Assembly (NCBI RefSeq): GCF_030159855.1
Contig: NZ_BSNG01000001.1
Location: forward strand, 62,001-126,000
Length of the DNA: 64,000 nucleotides
DNA from: Devosia yakushimensis
Lineage (GTDB): Bacteria > Pseudomonadota > Alphaproteobacteria > Rhizobiales > Devosiaceae
Direction of reading: 5' to 3'
A program made the position numbers and the translations under genes. This document shows, in pieces, positions 8,005 through 15,878 of this stretch (the stretch's first letter is position 1; each line of letters opens with the position of its first letter). The notes under the pieces were generated by a model. The model was given only the letters and a program-made list of their open reading frames with translations, had not been told where the DNA came from and did not search any database.

Positions 8005-8774
8005 GCATCGAGCCCGGCAGCCTGCACCTGAGCAATGTCAGTTTCGCCGTGGGAGAGCGCCTCCTTGTGCGCGATATCTCGCTGGATGTCGCGCCGGGCG
8101 AGATGATCGGCCTGCTCGGTCCCAATGGCGCCGGCAAATCCTCCCTGCTGCGCACCATCTACCGCACCAATCGGCCCAGTTCGGGCACGGTGCTGGTCAA
8201 TGGCAGGAATGTCTGGCAGCAATCGGCAAGCTGGGCCGCCCGTCATGTCGGCGCGGTGCTGCAGGACATGCCGGCCGATTTCCCCCTCACCGTGCGCGAC
8301 GTCGTCGCCATGGGCCGTTCGGCCCACAAAAAACTGCTCGAAGGCGATAGCGCGCATGATCGGGCGCTGATCGAGGCGGCGCTCGAATTGCTGCAATTGG
8401 TGCCCTTGCACGGGCGGCTGTTCCGCACCCTTTCGGGCGGCGAGCGCCAGCGGGTCCTGGTCGCCCGGGCACTGGTGCAGCAACCCGCCGTCCTGGTGCT
8501 GGACGAACCCACCAACCATCTCGATATCCATCACCAGCTGCAATTGCTGCGCTTCGTGCAGAGCCTGGGCATCACCGTGATCGCCGCTTTGCACGATCTC
8601 AACCTCGCCGCCATGTTCTGCGACCGGCTCTGCCTGCTCCATCACGGCGAGATGGAAGCGCTGGGCACGCCCGAAGAGGTATTGACCACCGACAACCTCG
8701 CCCGCGTCTTCCGGGTCGAAGCAACGCTGACGCGCAATCCGCGCACCAATAGCGTCTGGGTCATGCCGGCCTGA
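8001..8774 (+). CDS. ABC transporter ATP-binding protein, BtuD/FecE type
   Basis: A 257-residue ATPase with Walker A GPNGAGKSS (about 40-48), signature LSGGERQR and Walker B VLVLDEPTNHLD, followed by the switch His in ALHDLNLAAMFCDR. The start overlaps the permease stop (ATGA). It powers the BtuF/BtuC-type importer encoded just upstream and completes the cobalamin-riboswitch operon. No outer-membrane TonB-dependent receptor gene is present nearby, so the receptor must be elsewhere if the substrate is B12. Confidence 0.9.
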   Translation: MSIEPGSLHLSNVSFAVGERLLVRDISLDVAPGEMIGLLGPNGAGKSSLLRTIYRTNRPSSGTVLVNGRNVWQQSASWAARHVGAVLQDMPADFPLTVRDVVAMGRSAHKKLLEGDSAHDRALIEAALELLQLVPLHGRLFRTLSGGERQRVLVARALVQQPAVLVLDEPTNHLDIHHQLQLLRFVQSLGITVIAALHDLNLAAMFCDRLCLLHHGEMEALGTPEEVLTTDNLARVFRVEATLTRNPRTNSVWVMPA

Positions 8775-8885
8775 ATTCGCCAGTCTGCATCCTTGCGACC
8801 AAATGGGGCTTGCTGTAGCCTTGTTGGGCACGCCGATGCTAACAGTCTGTGCACATTTCTTCCCTCATTGCGCATAGAGGAACCC

Positions 8886-9005
8886 ATGCCCCGAGTCACT
8901 TCTCACCGAAACCAAATGTGGAATTCTGAGAAGTTGAAGGTTCATGCGCACTTTGAATCTGGGCATTCTGGCCCATGTGGATGCTGGCAAGACCAGCCTG
9001 ACTGA
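8886..9005 (+). CDS. Possible leader ORF overlapping the TetM-like gene
   Basis: AGAGGA at 8874-8879 precedes an ATG that opens a 39-codon frame beginning MPRVTSHRNQMWNSEK. It extends past the start of the GTPase gene in another frame. Leader peptides regulate some ribosomal-protection genes such as tet(M), but nothing in this peptide proves that role. Low confidence. Confidence 0.2.
   Translation: MPRVTSHRNQMWNSEKLKVHAHFESGHSGPCGCWQDQPD
8898..8934 (+). promoter_or_regulatory. Inverted repeat just upstream of the TetM-like start
   Basis: Perfect 8-base arms ACTTCTCA (8898-8905) and TGAGAAGT (8927-8934) with a 21-base loop sit directly before the ribosome binding site GAAGG and the ATG at 8944. 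A stem here could act as an operator or as an mRNA structure that limits translation. Confidence 0.45.
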
Positions 9006-10893
9006 ACGGCTGCTTTTTGCCGCTGGCGTCATTCCCAAACTCGGCAGCGTCGATGCCGGCAATACCCAAACCGACACGCTTGAGCTCGAGCGGCAGCGGG
9101 GGATAACCATCCGGTCCGCCGTGGTGTCCTTTGCCATTGGCGGCGCAAACGTCAATCTCATCGATACCCCCGGCCACCCCGATTTCATCGCCGAAGTCGA
9201 GCGGACGCTGGGTGTGCTCGATGCCGCGGTGGTCGTGGTTTCGGCCGTCGAAGGCGTGCAGGCGCAAACGCGCGTGCTGGTGCGAGCCCTGCAAAGGCTG
9301 GGCGTACCCTTCGTCTTTTTCCTCAACAAGGTCGACCGCCTTGGCGCGAATTATGCCAATACGATCAAAGCCTTGCGCGAGCAATTGCCGGTCCGTCCGC
9401 TGGCCATGTCCAGCGTCACCGAGGCCGGCAGCAAGTCGGCAATGGTCGCCGCGCTCGATCCGGCGGATGACCCGTTCCGCGCTCTCCTGCGCGAGGCCCT
9501 GGCCGAGAATGACGAAGCGCTGCTCGAAGACTATCTCCTGGCGCCCGAGCGGCTGACTGTCCAGCGGATGCACCAGGCGCTGGCCGGGCAGGTCGGGCGG
9601 GGATTACTGCATCCCGCCTTTGCCGGCTCGGCCGCCACCGGGGTGGGTCTCTCCACCCTCATGGAGGCCATCGAGACCCTGCTGCCGGCGCAGGAGGCCG
9701 ATCCCGACGGTCCCGTTGCTGGCCGCATCTTCAAGATCGAACGCGGCTGGGGCGGCGAGAAACAGGCCTATCTGGCGCTGACCTCGGGCACGATCGCGCT
9801 GCGTCACATGCTCGACCTGCCCCAGGGAGAAGCCCGGATTACCGGCATAAAAGTCTTCGAGGCCGGCAAGCTCATGCCGGCAACCACGCTCAAGGCCGGC
9901 CAGATCGGACGGATCAGCGGGCTGGGCGATGCCGTTATCGGCGATCTGGTCGGGGCGGGGGCCGGGCATGACGAGCGGGTGCATTTCGCGCCACCGACGC
10001 TGGAGGCCCGGGTATTGCCGTGCCACAAGGCGGACAATGCCGCGCTCTGGACAGCGCTCAGCCAATTGGCCGAGCAGGATCCGCTGATCAACCTGCGGCA
10101 TGACGAGGAGGCCGGCGAGATCTTCGTTTCGCTCTATGGCGAGGTGCAGAAGGAAGTTATCCAATCCACGCTGGCGCTGGATTTCGGGCTCGAGGTGGTG
10201 TTCCTCGAAAGCACGGTGATCTGCGTCGAACGGGTCCTGGGCATGGGCGAAGGGCTCGATGAAGTGTTCAGGGGCGGCAATCCTTTCGTCGCCACGGTCG
10301 GCCTGCGCGTCGAGCCGCGACCGGCGGGAACGGGCAATAGTTTTGTCCTTGATGTCAGCCTGGGCCTGATGCCGACTGGGTTTTATCGCGCCATCGAGGA
10401 AACGGTGCATGAGGTGCTCAGGCAGGGGGTCTCCGGCTGGCAGGTCATCGATTGCCATGTGACCGTGACCAAGGCGGGCCAGAAGGCTCCGATGACCACC
10501 GCGGCCGACTTCCGGCAATTGACGCCGCTGGTGCTGGCGGCCGCTTTGGCGGAAGCAAAGACCGTGGTCTGCGAGCCGGTCAGCCGGTTTTATCTCGATC
10601 TGCCCGCGTCCATGGTGGGTGCCATGGTGACCGCGCTGGCCCAGGCCGGGGCGGTGGTGACGGATACGGCCATCGACGAGAGCATGGCGCGGCTGGAAGG
10701 CACGATCGCGGCGGCCATGGTGCATGGCATGCAGCAGCAATTGCCGGGGCTTACTGGCGGGGCTGGCGCCATGGAATGCGTGTTCGACCATTATGCACCG
10801 ATCAGCGGGACAGTCCGCACCAGGCTCCGGTCAGGTCCCGATCCGTTCCATCGCGTGGACTATCTAATTGCGCTGCGTCGATTACCCGGCTGA
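8944..10893 (+). CDS. TetM/TetO-like ribosomal protection GTPase
   Basis: A 649-residue translational GTPase of the EF-G/TetM family, close in length to TetM (about 640). G motifs are intact: AHVDAGKT (10-17), RGITI (52-56), DTPGHPDF (74-81) and NKVD (128-131). EF-G-like domains II to V follow, with QKEVIQSTL and GLMPTGFYRAIEETV in the TetM-like order. Such proteins dislodge tetracycline from the ribosome. The gene is single, chromosomal in context and not near a mobile element, so it may be an intrinsic resistance or ribosome-rescue factor. The resistance phenotype is inferred from family. Confidence 0.85.
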   Translation: MRTLNLGILAHVDAGKTSLTERLLFAAGVIPKLGSVDAGNTQTDTLELERQRGITIRSAVVSFAIGGANVNLIDTPGHPDFIAEVERTLGVLDAAVVVVSAVEGVQAQTRVLVRALQRLGVPFVFFLNKVDRLGANYANTIKALREQLPVRPLAMSSVTEAGSKSAMVAALDPADDPFRALLREALAENDEALLEDYLLAPERLTVQRMHQALAGQVGRGLLHPAFAGSAATGVGLSTLMEAIETLLPAQEADPDGPVAGRIFKIERGWGGEKQAYLALTSGTIALRHMLDLPQGEARITGIKVFEAGKLMPATTLKAGQIGRISGLGDAVIGDLVGAGAGHDERVHFAPPTLEARVLPCHKADNAALWTALSQLAEQDPLINLRHDEEAGEIFVSLYGEVQKEVIQSTLALDFGLEVVFLESTVICVERVLGMGEGLDEVFRGGNPFVATVGLRVEPRPAGTGNSFVLDVSLGLMPTGFYRAIEETVHEVLRQGVSGWQVIDCHVTVTKAGQKAPMTTAADFRQLTPLVLAAALAEAKTVVCEPVSRFYLDLPASMVGAMVTALAQAGAVVTDTAIDESMARLEGTIAAAMVHGMQQQLPGLTGGAGAMECVFDHYAPISGTVRTRLRSGPDPFHRVDYLIALRRLPG

Positions 10894-10903
10894 TCAAATA
10901 TTG

Positions 10904-10936
10904 TTGTCGGGGGTGGAGCAGTACTGCCCCCGGCAA
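10904..10936 (+). terminator. Strong hairpin after the TetM-like gene
   Basis: A 10-base stem, TTGTCGGGGG with CCCCCGGCAA (one G-U pair), and a 13-base loop lies 10 bases after the GTPase stop. No long T-run follows, so it is a weak rho-independent terminator or an mRNA-stabilising stem. Confidence 0.5.
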
Positions 10937-11037
10937 TTAAGGTAAACACAGGAAGGTAAGTTGCGGGCAAGTTATTGATCGGATAAAACTAAAGATGGAC
11001 TGCGGGCGGCCGGCGCAGTTTGGTTGGGGGATGCAAC

Positions 11038-11988
11038 ATGACGCAAGTACTGCTTGCTGGTGGCTGCGGTTTTATCGGTTCTCATCTGGCAGATAGAATA
11101 TGTCGTCGCCCCGATGTCACCCGTCTGGTCGTCGTCGATAATCTGTGGACCGGCCGGATCGAGAATCTGGCCGCTGTTGCCGATCCGCGCGTAGAATTCG
11201 TGCAGTCCGATGTGGAGACTTTTTCGTCGGAGACCAAGTTCGACGAGATCTACCACCTGGCTTCGCCGGCATCCCCGCCATGGTATATGGCCCAACCCCT
11301 GCGAACCATTTCGGCCAATGTCGTCGGCGCGCTCAATCTGCTCGGCCTGCTCAAGCCAGGTGGGGTAATCGGCTATACGTCGACTTCCGAGGTCTATGGC
11401 GATCCGGTGATCACCCCGCAGCCGGAAACCTATCGCGGTTCGGTGGATTGCACCGGGCCCCGCTCGTCCTATGACGAGAGCAAGAGATGCGTCGAGGCCA
11501 TGCTGTTCGAGGCGCATCGCGTACGTGGCACGCGGGTCAAGGTGGTGCGCCTGTTCAATGTCTATGGGCCGCGCACCCGGCCCGATGACGGCCGGGCCGT
11601 TTCCAATTTCATCACCCAGGCGCTGCAGGGCAAGCCGATCACCATTTTCGGCGATGGCGCCCAGACCCGCAGCTGGGGCCATATCGACGATATCGTGGCG
11701 GCGCTAGAGCGGTATTTTTGGCTGGAGGGCACCGAGTATCCCGGTCCGGTCAATATCGGCAATGACCGGGAAATTTCGGTGCTGGAAGTGGCCGAGTTCA
11801 TCCAGAGCCATTTCCCCAAATCTCCGATCACCTTCCTGCCGCCGGTGGTGCAGGACCCGACCAACCGGCGTCCCGACCTGACCTTGTGCAACCAGATATT
11901 GCCCGGCTGGCAATGCGCCATTCCCTATGAGGAAGGTGTGATGCTGAGCGTGGAATGGTTCCGCAAGGAAATGTTGATCCCGGCTTGA
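11038..11988 (+). CDS. NAD-dependent epimerase/decarboxylase, UDP-glucuronate decarboxylase (UXS)-like
   Basis: A 316-residue extended SDR. The Rossmann glycine motif GGCGFIGSHLAD is at the N-terminus and the catalytic YDESKR (Tyr-x-x-x-Lys) mid-protein, preceded by STSEVYGDP; FNVYGPRTRPDDGR and DGAQTRSWGHIDD match the UXS group. UXS enzymes make UDP-xylose from UDP-glucuronate for surface glycans. The start is the ATG at 11038 behind GGGGG. It heads the polysaccharide cluster and probably supplies a pentose donor for the glycosyltransferases downstream. A UDP-sugar 4-epimerase role is an alternative. Confidence 0.82.
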   Translation: MTQVLLAGGCGFIGSHLADRICRRPDVTRLVVVDNLWTGRIENLAAVADPRVEFVQSDVETFSSETKFDEIYHLASPASPPWYMAQPLRTISANVVGALNLLGLLKPGGVIGYTSTSEVYGDPVITPQPETYRGSVDCTGPRSSYDESKRCVEAMLFEAHRVRGTRVKVVRLFNVYGPRTRPDDGRAVSNFITQALQGKPITIFGDGAQTRSWGHIDDIVAALERYFWLEGTEYPGPVNIGNDREISVLEVAEFIQSHFPKSPITFLPPVVQDPTNRRPDLTLCNQILPGWQCAIPYEEGVMLSVEWFRKEMLIPA

Positions 11989-12029
11989 TTGCTGCGGGGT
12001 GGCCACGGCCAACAGGGATTGGAGCCTTG

Positions 12030-12866
12030 ATGTCAGAGCAGCCCGACCGGCCGGTAAGGGTGATCTCACCCGATCAGGGCTCGATCTCAGCCTATCTCGA
12101 CGAAGTCTGGGCCAATCGCGATCTCGTGGCCTTTTTGGTGTGGCGCGATATCAAGGTGCGTTACCGGCAGACGTTTTTCGGCGCGGCCTGGGCTTTGGTG
12201 CCGCCATTTTTTACCATGGTGGTCTTCACCCTGATTTTCGGTACGCTGGTCAAGGTGGCTTCCGATGGCCAGCCCTATTGGGCCTTCAGCATCTGCGCGC
12301 TGACGGCGTGGAACTATTTCTCCCAGGCGCTCACCAATGCGGCAAACAGCGCCATCAACAATTCTTCGCTGATCGAGAAGGTCTATTTTCCGCGCCTTTC
12401 CCTGCCGCTCTCGGCCATCGTCTCGCCGCTGCTCGACCTGACCATTGCGCTTGCATTCCTCGTGCCGGTTTTGGCCATTGCCGGCATCATGCCTAGTGTG
12501 CGGCTGCCGCTTTTGGTGCCGCTCATCGCCATTGCGCTCGCGACGGCCCTTGGCCTGGGGGCAATCCTGGCGGCGCTCAATGTGCGCTACCGCGATGTGC
12601 GGCATCTGGTTCCGCTGCTGCTACAGCTCGGGCTTTTCGCCACGCCTGTCGTCTATCCGGCGAGCCTGGTGCCCGAAGGCTTGCGGCCGCTATTGGGGCT
12701 CAATCCGATGGCCGGGGTGGTCGAAGGCTTTCGCTGGGCGCTGCTGGGGTCAGCCACCGACCCCTGGCCGCTCGTCGGGGTGTCGGCGGTGACCGCGCTG
12801 GTGCTGCTGGCCTGCGGCGTAGTGGTTTTCATGCGGCTCGAACGCGGCTTTGCCGATCTGATCTAG
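12030..12866 (+). CDS. Polysaccharide ABC exporter permease, Wzm type
   Basis: A 278-residue inner-membrane protein of the ABC-2 polysaccharide export family. WRDIKVRYRQTFFGAAWALVPP near residue 35 is the typical amphipathic N-terminal motif, and about six hydrophobic helices follow, ending with NPMAGVVEGFRWALLG. It carries lipid-linked O-antigen or capsule-like glycan across the inner membrane with the adjacent Wzt ATPase. The start is an ATG 41 bases after the UXS stop; an upstream frame extension is not needed for homology. Confidence 0.9.
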   Translation: MSEQPDRPVRVISPDQGSISAYLDEVWANRDLVAFLVWRDIKVRYRQTFFGAAWALVPPFFTMVVFTLIFGTLVKVASDGQPYWAFSICALTAWNYFSQALTNAANSAINNSSLIEKVYFPRLSLPLSAIVSPLLDLTIALAFLVPVLAIAGIMPSVRLPLLVPLIAIALATALGLGAILAALNVRYRDVRHLVPLLLQLGLFATPVVYPASLVPEGLRPLLGLNPMAGVVEGFRWALLGSATDPWPLVGVSAVTALVLLACGVVVFMRLERGFADLI

Positions 12867-12876
12867 GGAAAGCGCC

Positions 12877-14124
12877 ATGCTGCCGGCAATCCAGGCCAAA
12901 GACATCGCCAAGCGCTATCGACTGGGTCAGAATGCCGGTGCCTCGACCATGGCGGAGCTGATCGGCGCCAGTGCGTCCAGGATATTGCCGGGCCGCCGCA
13001 AGGACGAGAGTAGTGCCGCGCCGGAATTCTGGGCGCTCAAGGGTGTTTCCTTCGAGATTGCGCCGGGGGAAGTCGTTGGCCTTGTCGGGGAGAACGGGGC
13101 GGGCAAGAGCACGCTGCTCAAGATCTTGTCCCGTATAACCCCACCGACGCGTGGTTCGGTGGCCTATCGGGGCCGGGTTGGCTCCTTGCTGGAGGTTGGC
13201 ACCGGCTTTCATCCCGAGCTTAGCGGGCGCGATAATGTCTATCTCAGCGGCGCCATATTGGGCATGGCGCGAGCCGATGTACGGCGGCGCTTTGACGAGA
13301 TCGTCGATTTCTCGGGCGTCGAAGCCTTTATCGACACGCCGGTCAAACGCTATTCGAGCGGCATGTATATGCGGTTGGCTTTCGCGGTGGCCGCCCATCT
13401 CGATACCGATATCCTGCTCGTCGATGAGGTGCTTGCCGTCGGGGACTACAAGTTTCAGCAGAAATGCCTCACCCGCATGGATGCGATCGCCCATGACGGA
13501 CGCACAGTGATCTTCATCAGCCATAGTCTGATTGCCATCCAGGCCATTTGCCGGCGTGCCTTGTGGCTGGACCGCGGCATGATCGCCGCTGATGGGCCGA
13601 CTGCGGGCGTCATTGCGCGCTATGCCGGGACGGACCATGCCAGTGGCGGGATTGCCCGAGACTGGCCCGACGCGGCCGAAGCGCCCGGCAATGACGCCAT
13701 CCGGCTGCGCAGCGCGCGTGTCGAGGCCGTCGGCGCCGAGCCCGGTGCGCCCATCGATGTGCGGCAGAGTTTTGCGCTGAGCTTTGACTACGACAATCGG
13801 CGCGAGGGCGCATACCTCAATGCCAGCCTGCTGGTCACCAATGAAGAGGGTGTCGTGGTGTTCAATGCCGGTCCCATCGAGGAAGCAAAGCCGGCGGCGG
13901 CGGGCCGGCGGCGCGAGCGCTGCGTGGTGCCGGGCGATCTCATGAATGACGGCACCTATCGGGTTACCCTGGAATTGCGGGACCGGGGCGAGGTGCTGTT
14001 GTCCATACCCGATCTGCTCACCTTCGACATTCTCGACAATCCCGAGGGACGGTTCGGCTGGTACGGCAAGTGGGAGGGGGCCGTGCGGCCACGCCTCGAC
14101 TGGACCAGCGAGGCGCTTGATTGA
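12877..14124 (+). CDS. Polysaccharide ABC exporter ATPase with C-terminal carbohydrate-binding domain, Wzt type
   Basis: A 415-residue protein. The N-terminal ATPase (about 1-250) has Walker A GENGAGKST (71-79), signature YSSGMYMRLAFAVA and Walker B ILLVDEVLAVGD. An extra domain of about 160 residues follows (from IRLRSARVEAV to the end), matching the Wzt C-terminal beta-sandwich that in E. coli O8/O9a recognises the capped non-reducing end of the glycan before export. Its presence implies that this polysaccharide is finished in the cytoplasm and end-modified. It partners with the Wzm permease encoded 10 bases upstream. Confidence 0.9.
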   Translation: MLPAIQAKDIAKRYRLGQNAGASTMAELIGASASRILPGRRKDESSAAPEFWALKGVSFEIAPGEVVGLVGENGAGKSTLLKILSRITPPTRGSVAYRGRVGSLLEVGTGFHPELSGRDNVYLSGAILGMARADVRRRFDEIVDFSGVEAFIDTPVKRYSSGMYMRLAFAVAAHLDTDILLVDEVLAVGDYKFQQKCLTRMDAIAHDGRTVIFISHSLIAIQAICRRALWLDRGMIAADGPTAGVIARYAGTDHASGGIARDWPDAAEAPGNDAIRLRSARVEAVGAEPGAPIDVRQSFALSFDYDNRREGAYLNASLLVTNEEGVVVFNAGPIEEAKPAAAGRRRERCVVPGDLMNDGTYRVTLELRDRGEVLLSIPDLLTFDILDNPEGRFGWYGKWEGAVRPRLDWTSEALD

Positions 14125-14285
14125 GCGCGTCATGCCGATCTTGGAAATTTACTTATATCGGTTCTTTGAATTGAAGTATTTATGAGATCGAAGCAGACTA
14201 AATAATATGAATACTCATCCGGAATTTTGCGCAAAAAGAAGAGCCGGAAGAATTGGTGAAGGGCGTTCTGCGCGTGAGGGACGGG

Positions 14286-15878
14286 ATGGACAGACTGGGT
14301 GGCGGGACGGTTTCGGTGGTCGTGACCACCTATAATCACGCCCATTACCTGGGTGAGGCGCTGGCCAGTATTGCTGGGCAAATCGTGCCTGCCGACGAGA
14401 TTATCGTCGTCGACGACGGCTCCAGCGATCACCCCGAAAGCGTTACTGCCAGGTATGCCGGTGTCGAGATCATTCAGCAGCACAATCAGGGGCTCTCTGC
14501 CGCGCGCAATACCGGGCTCAAGGCGGCGCGGGGCGAGTATGTGCTGTTTCTCGATGCCGATGACCGCCTTACCGATGTCGCGCTCGAGACTCTGGTCCGG
14601 CGCATGAAGGCTAATCCCGATTGCGGTTTTGTTTATGGCGCCTACCGGCTTTTCGGCACTGAACCCGATTGGCGCAAGGATTGCGCTTTGCGGCCGATCG
14701 GCCGGGACCCTTATCTGACGCTTTTGACGCAGAACTGCATCGGCATGCATGGCACAGTGCTCTACCGGCGCGACAGGCTCATTGCCATTGGCGGGTTCGA
14801 TACGACGCTGCCGGCTTGCGAAGATTATGATGTCTATCTGCGCCTCGCGCAGGACCATGGCGTCAGCTGTGGACCCGAAGTGCTGGCTGAGTATCGCCAG
14901 CATGGCAGCAACATGTCGTCCGATCTTGCCCGCATGAACAATGCGGTCCGCCTGGTTCTGGACAAGCAGAAAGCCCGAGCGAGCACTAATCCGCTCTGGA
15001 AGGCGGCCCGCCAGCGCGGGTTGCGCTGCTGGTTCGAGTATTATGGTGGTGCCCAGTTGGGGCGTCTCAAGGCCGCCATAAGGTCGCGCCGGCAGATCGG
15101 CCAGTCGCTGTCGCAGACAGCATCCTTCATGCTGCCCCATCCCGGCGCTGCTGGCCGTCTTATCGGGGGCGATTTCGGGCGACTCGCCAAGCGCCGGTTC
15201 GGACGCGGCGCGGGTGCTGGCCGCCGCTTTTGGGGGGTGCGTTCGGCGTTGGGAAATGGCCCAGAGCGGATCAGCACCGAATTCGGTTATGACCGGGGCA
15301 AGCCGCTCGACCGGCGCTATGTCGAGGACTTCCTGGCCCGCCATGCCGGGCTGATCCGCGGCCATGTCCTCGAAATCGGGGATACGGCCTATACGCAGCA
15401 ATTTGGTGGCGAGCAGGTGGTTTCGGCGGAGGCCTTTCATCGCTATGCCGGCCAGCCGGGGGTGACTTATGTCGGGGATATGTCCGGGGTGCACAACCTG
15501 CCCGACGACACGTTTGACTGCATGGTGCTCACCCAGACCCTGCACCTGATTTTCGACATGCCCGCCGCCATTGCGACGATCTGGAAGGCGCTGAAACCTG
15601 GGGGTTCGGTATTGATCACCGTGCCTTGGATTAGTCCCATCGACAAAGGCGAGTGGGGCGAGACCTGGTATTGGGCGATATCGCCGGCTGGGCTGCGCAA
15701 GCTGCTCGAAACGCGGTTTGAGACCGGCGACATCGCTATCGATGCCTATGGCAATGCGCTTGCCGCCTCGGCCTTTCTCTATGGTCTGGCCGAGCACGAA
15801 GTGCGCCCGCAGGACCTCGATGTCGATGATCCGCTCTGCCCGGTGATTGTCGCTGCCAGCGCGCGGAAGGCGCTGTGA
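14286..15878 (+). CDS. Bifunctional family 2 glycosyltransferase - SAM methyltransferase fusion
   Basis: About 530 residues in two parts. The N-terminal GT-A domain (about 1-240) has SVVVTTYNHAHYLGEAL, the DDGS segment, FLDADDR (metal-binding Asp) and CEDYDVYLRLA. A basic Arg-rich linker follows (about 250-320). The C-terminal class I methyltransferase-like domain has GHVLEIGDTAYTQQFG as motif I and TFDCMVLTQTLHLIFDMPAA, then LKPGGSVLITVPW. The start is the ATG at 14286 behind GAGGGACGGG; a TTG at 14253 is possible. About 160 AT-rich bases separate it from the Wzt gene. It may add and methylate a terminal sugar. Confidence 0.82.
   Translation: MDRLGGGTVSVVVTTYNHAHYLGEALASIAGQIVPADEIIVVDDGSSDHPESVTARYAGVEIIQQHNQGLSAARNTGLKAARGEYVLFLDADDRLTDVALETLVRRMKANPDCGFVYGAYRLFGTEPDWRKDCALRPIGRDPYLTLLTQNCIGMHGTVLYRRDRLIAIGGFDTTLPACEDYDVYLRLAQDHGVSCGPEVLAEYRQHGSNMSSDLARMNNAVRLVLDKQKARASTNPLWKAARQRGLRCWFEYYGGAQLGRLKAAIRSRRQIGQSLSQTASFMLPHPGAAGRLIGGDFGRLAKRRFGRGAGAGRRFWGVRSALGNGPERISTEFGYDRGKPLDRRYVEDFLARHAGLIRGHVLEIGDTAYTQQFGGEQVVSAEAFHRYAGQPGVTYVGDMSGVHNLPDDTFDCMVLTQTLHLIFDMPAAIATIWKALKPGGSVLITVPWISPIDKGEWGETWYWAISPAGLRKLLETRFETGDIAIDAYGNALAASAFLYGLAEHEVRPQDLDVDDPLCPVIVAASARKAL

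Noticed and set aside
9604..10791. A 395-codon minus-strand frame inside the TetM-like gene
   Set aside because: No motif and entirely antisense to a gene with all G motifs.
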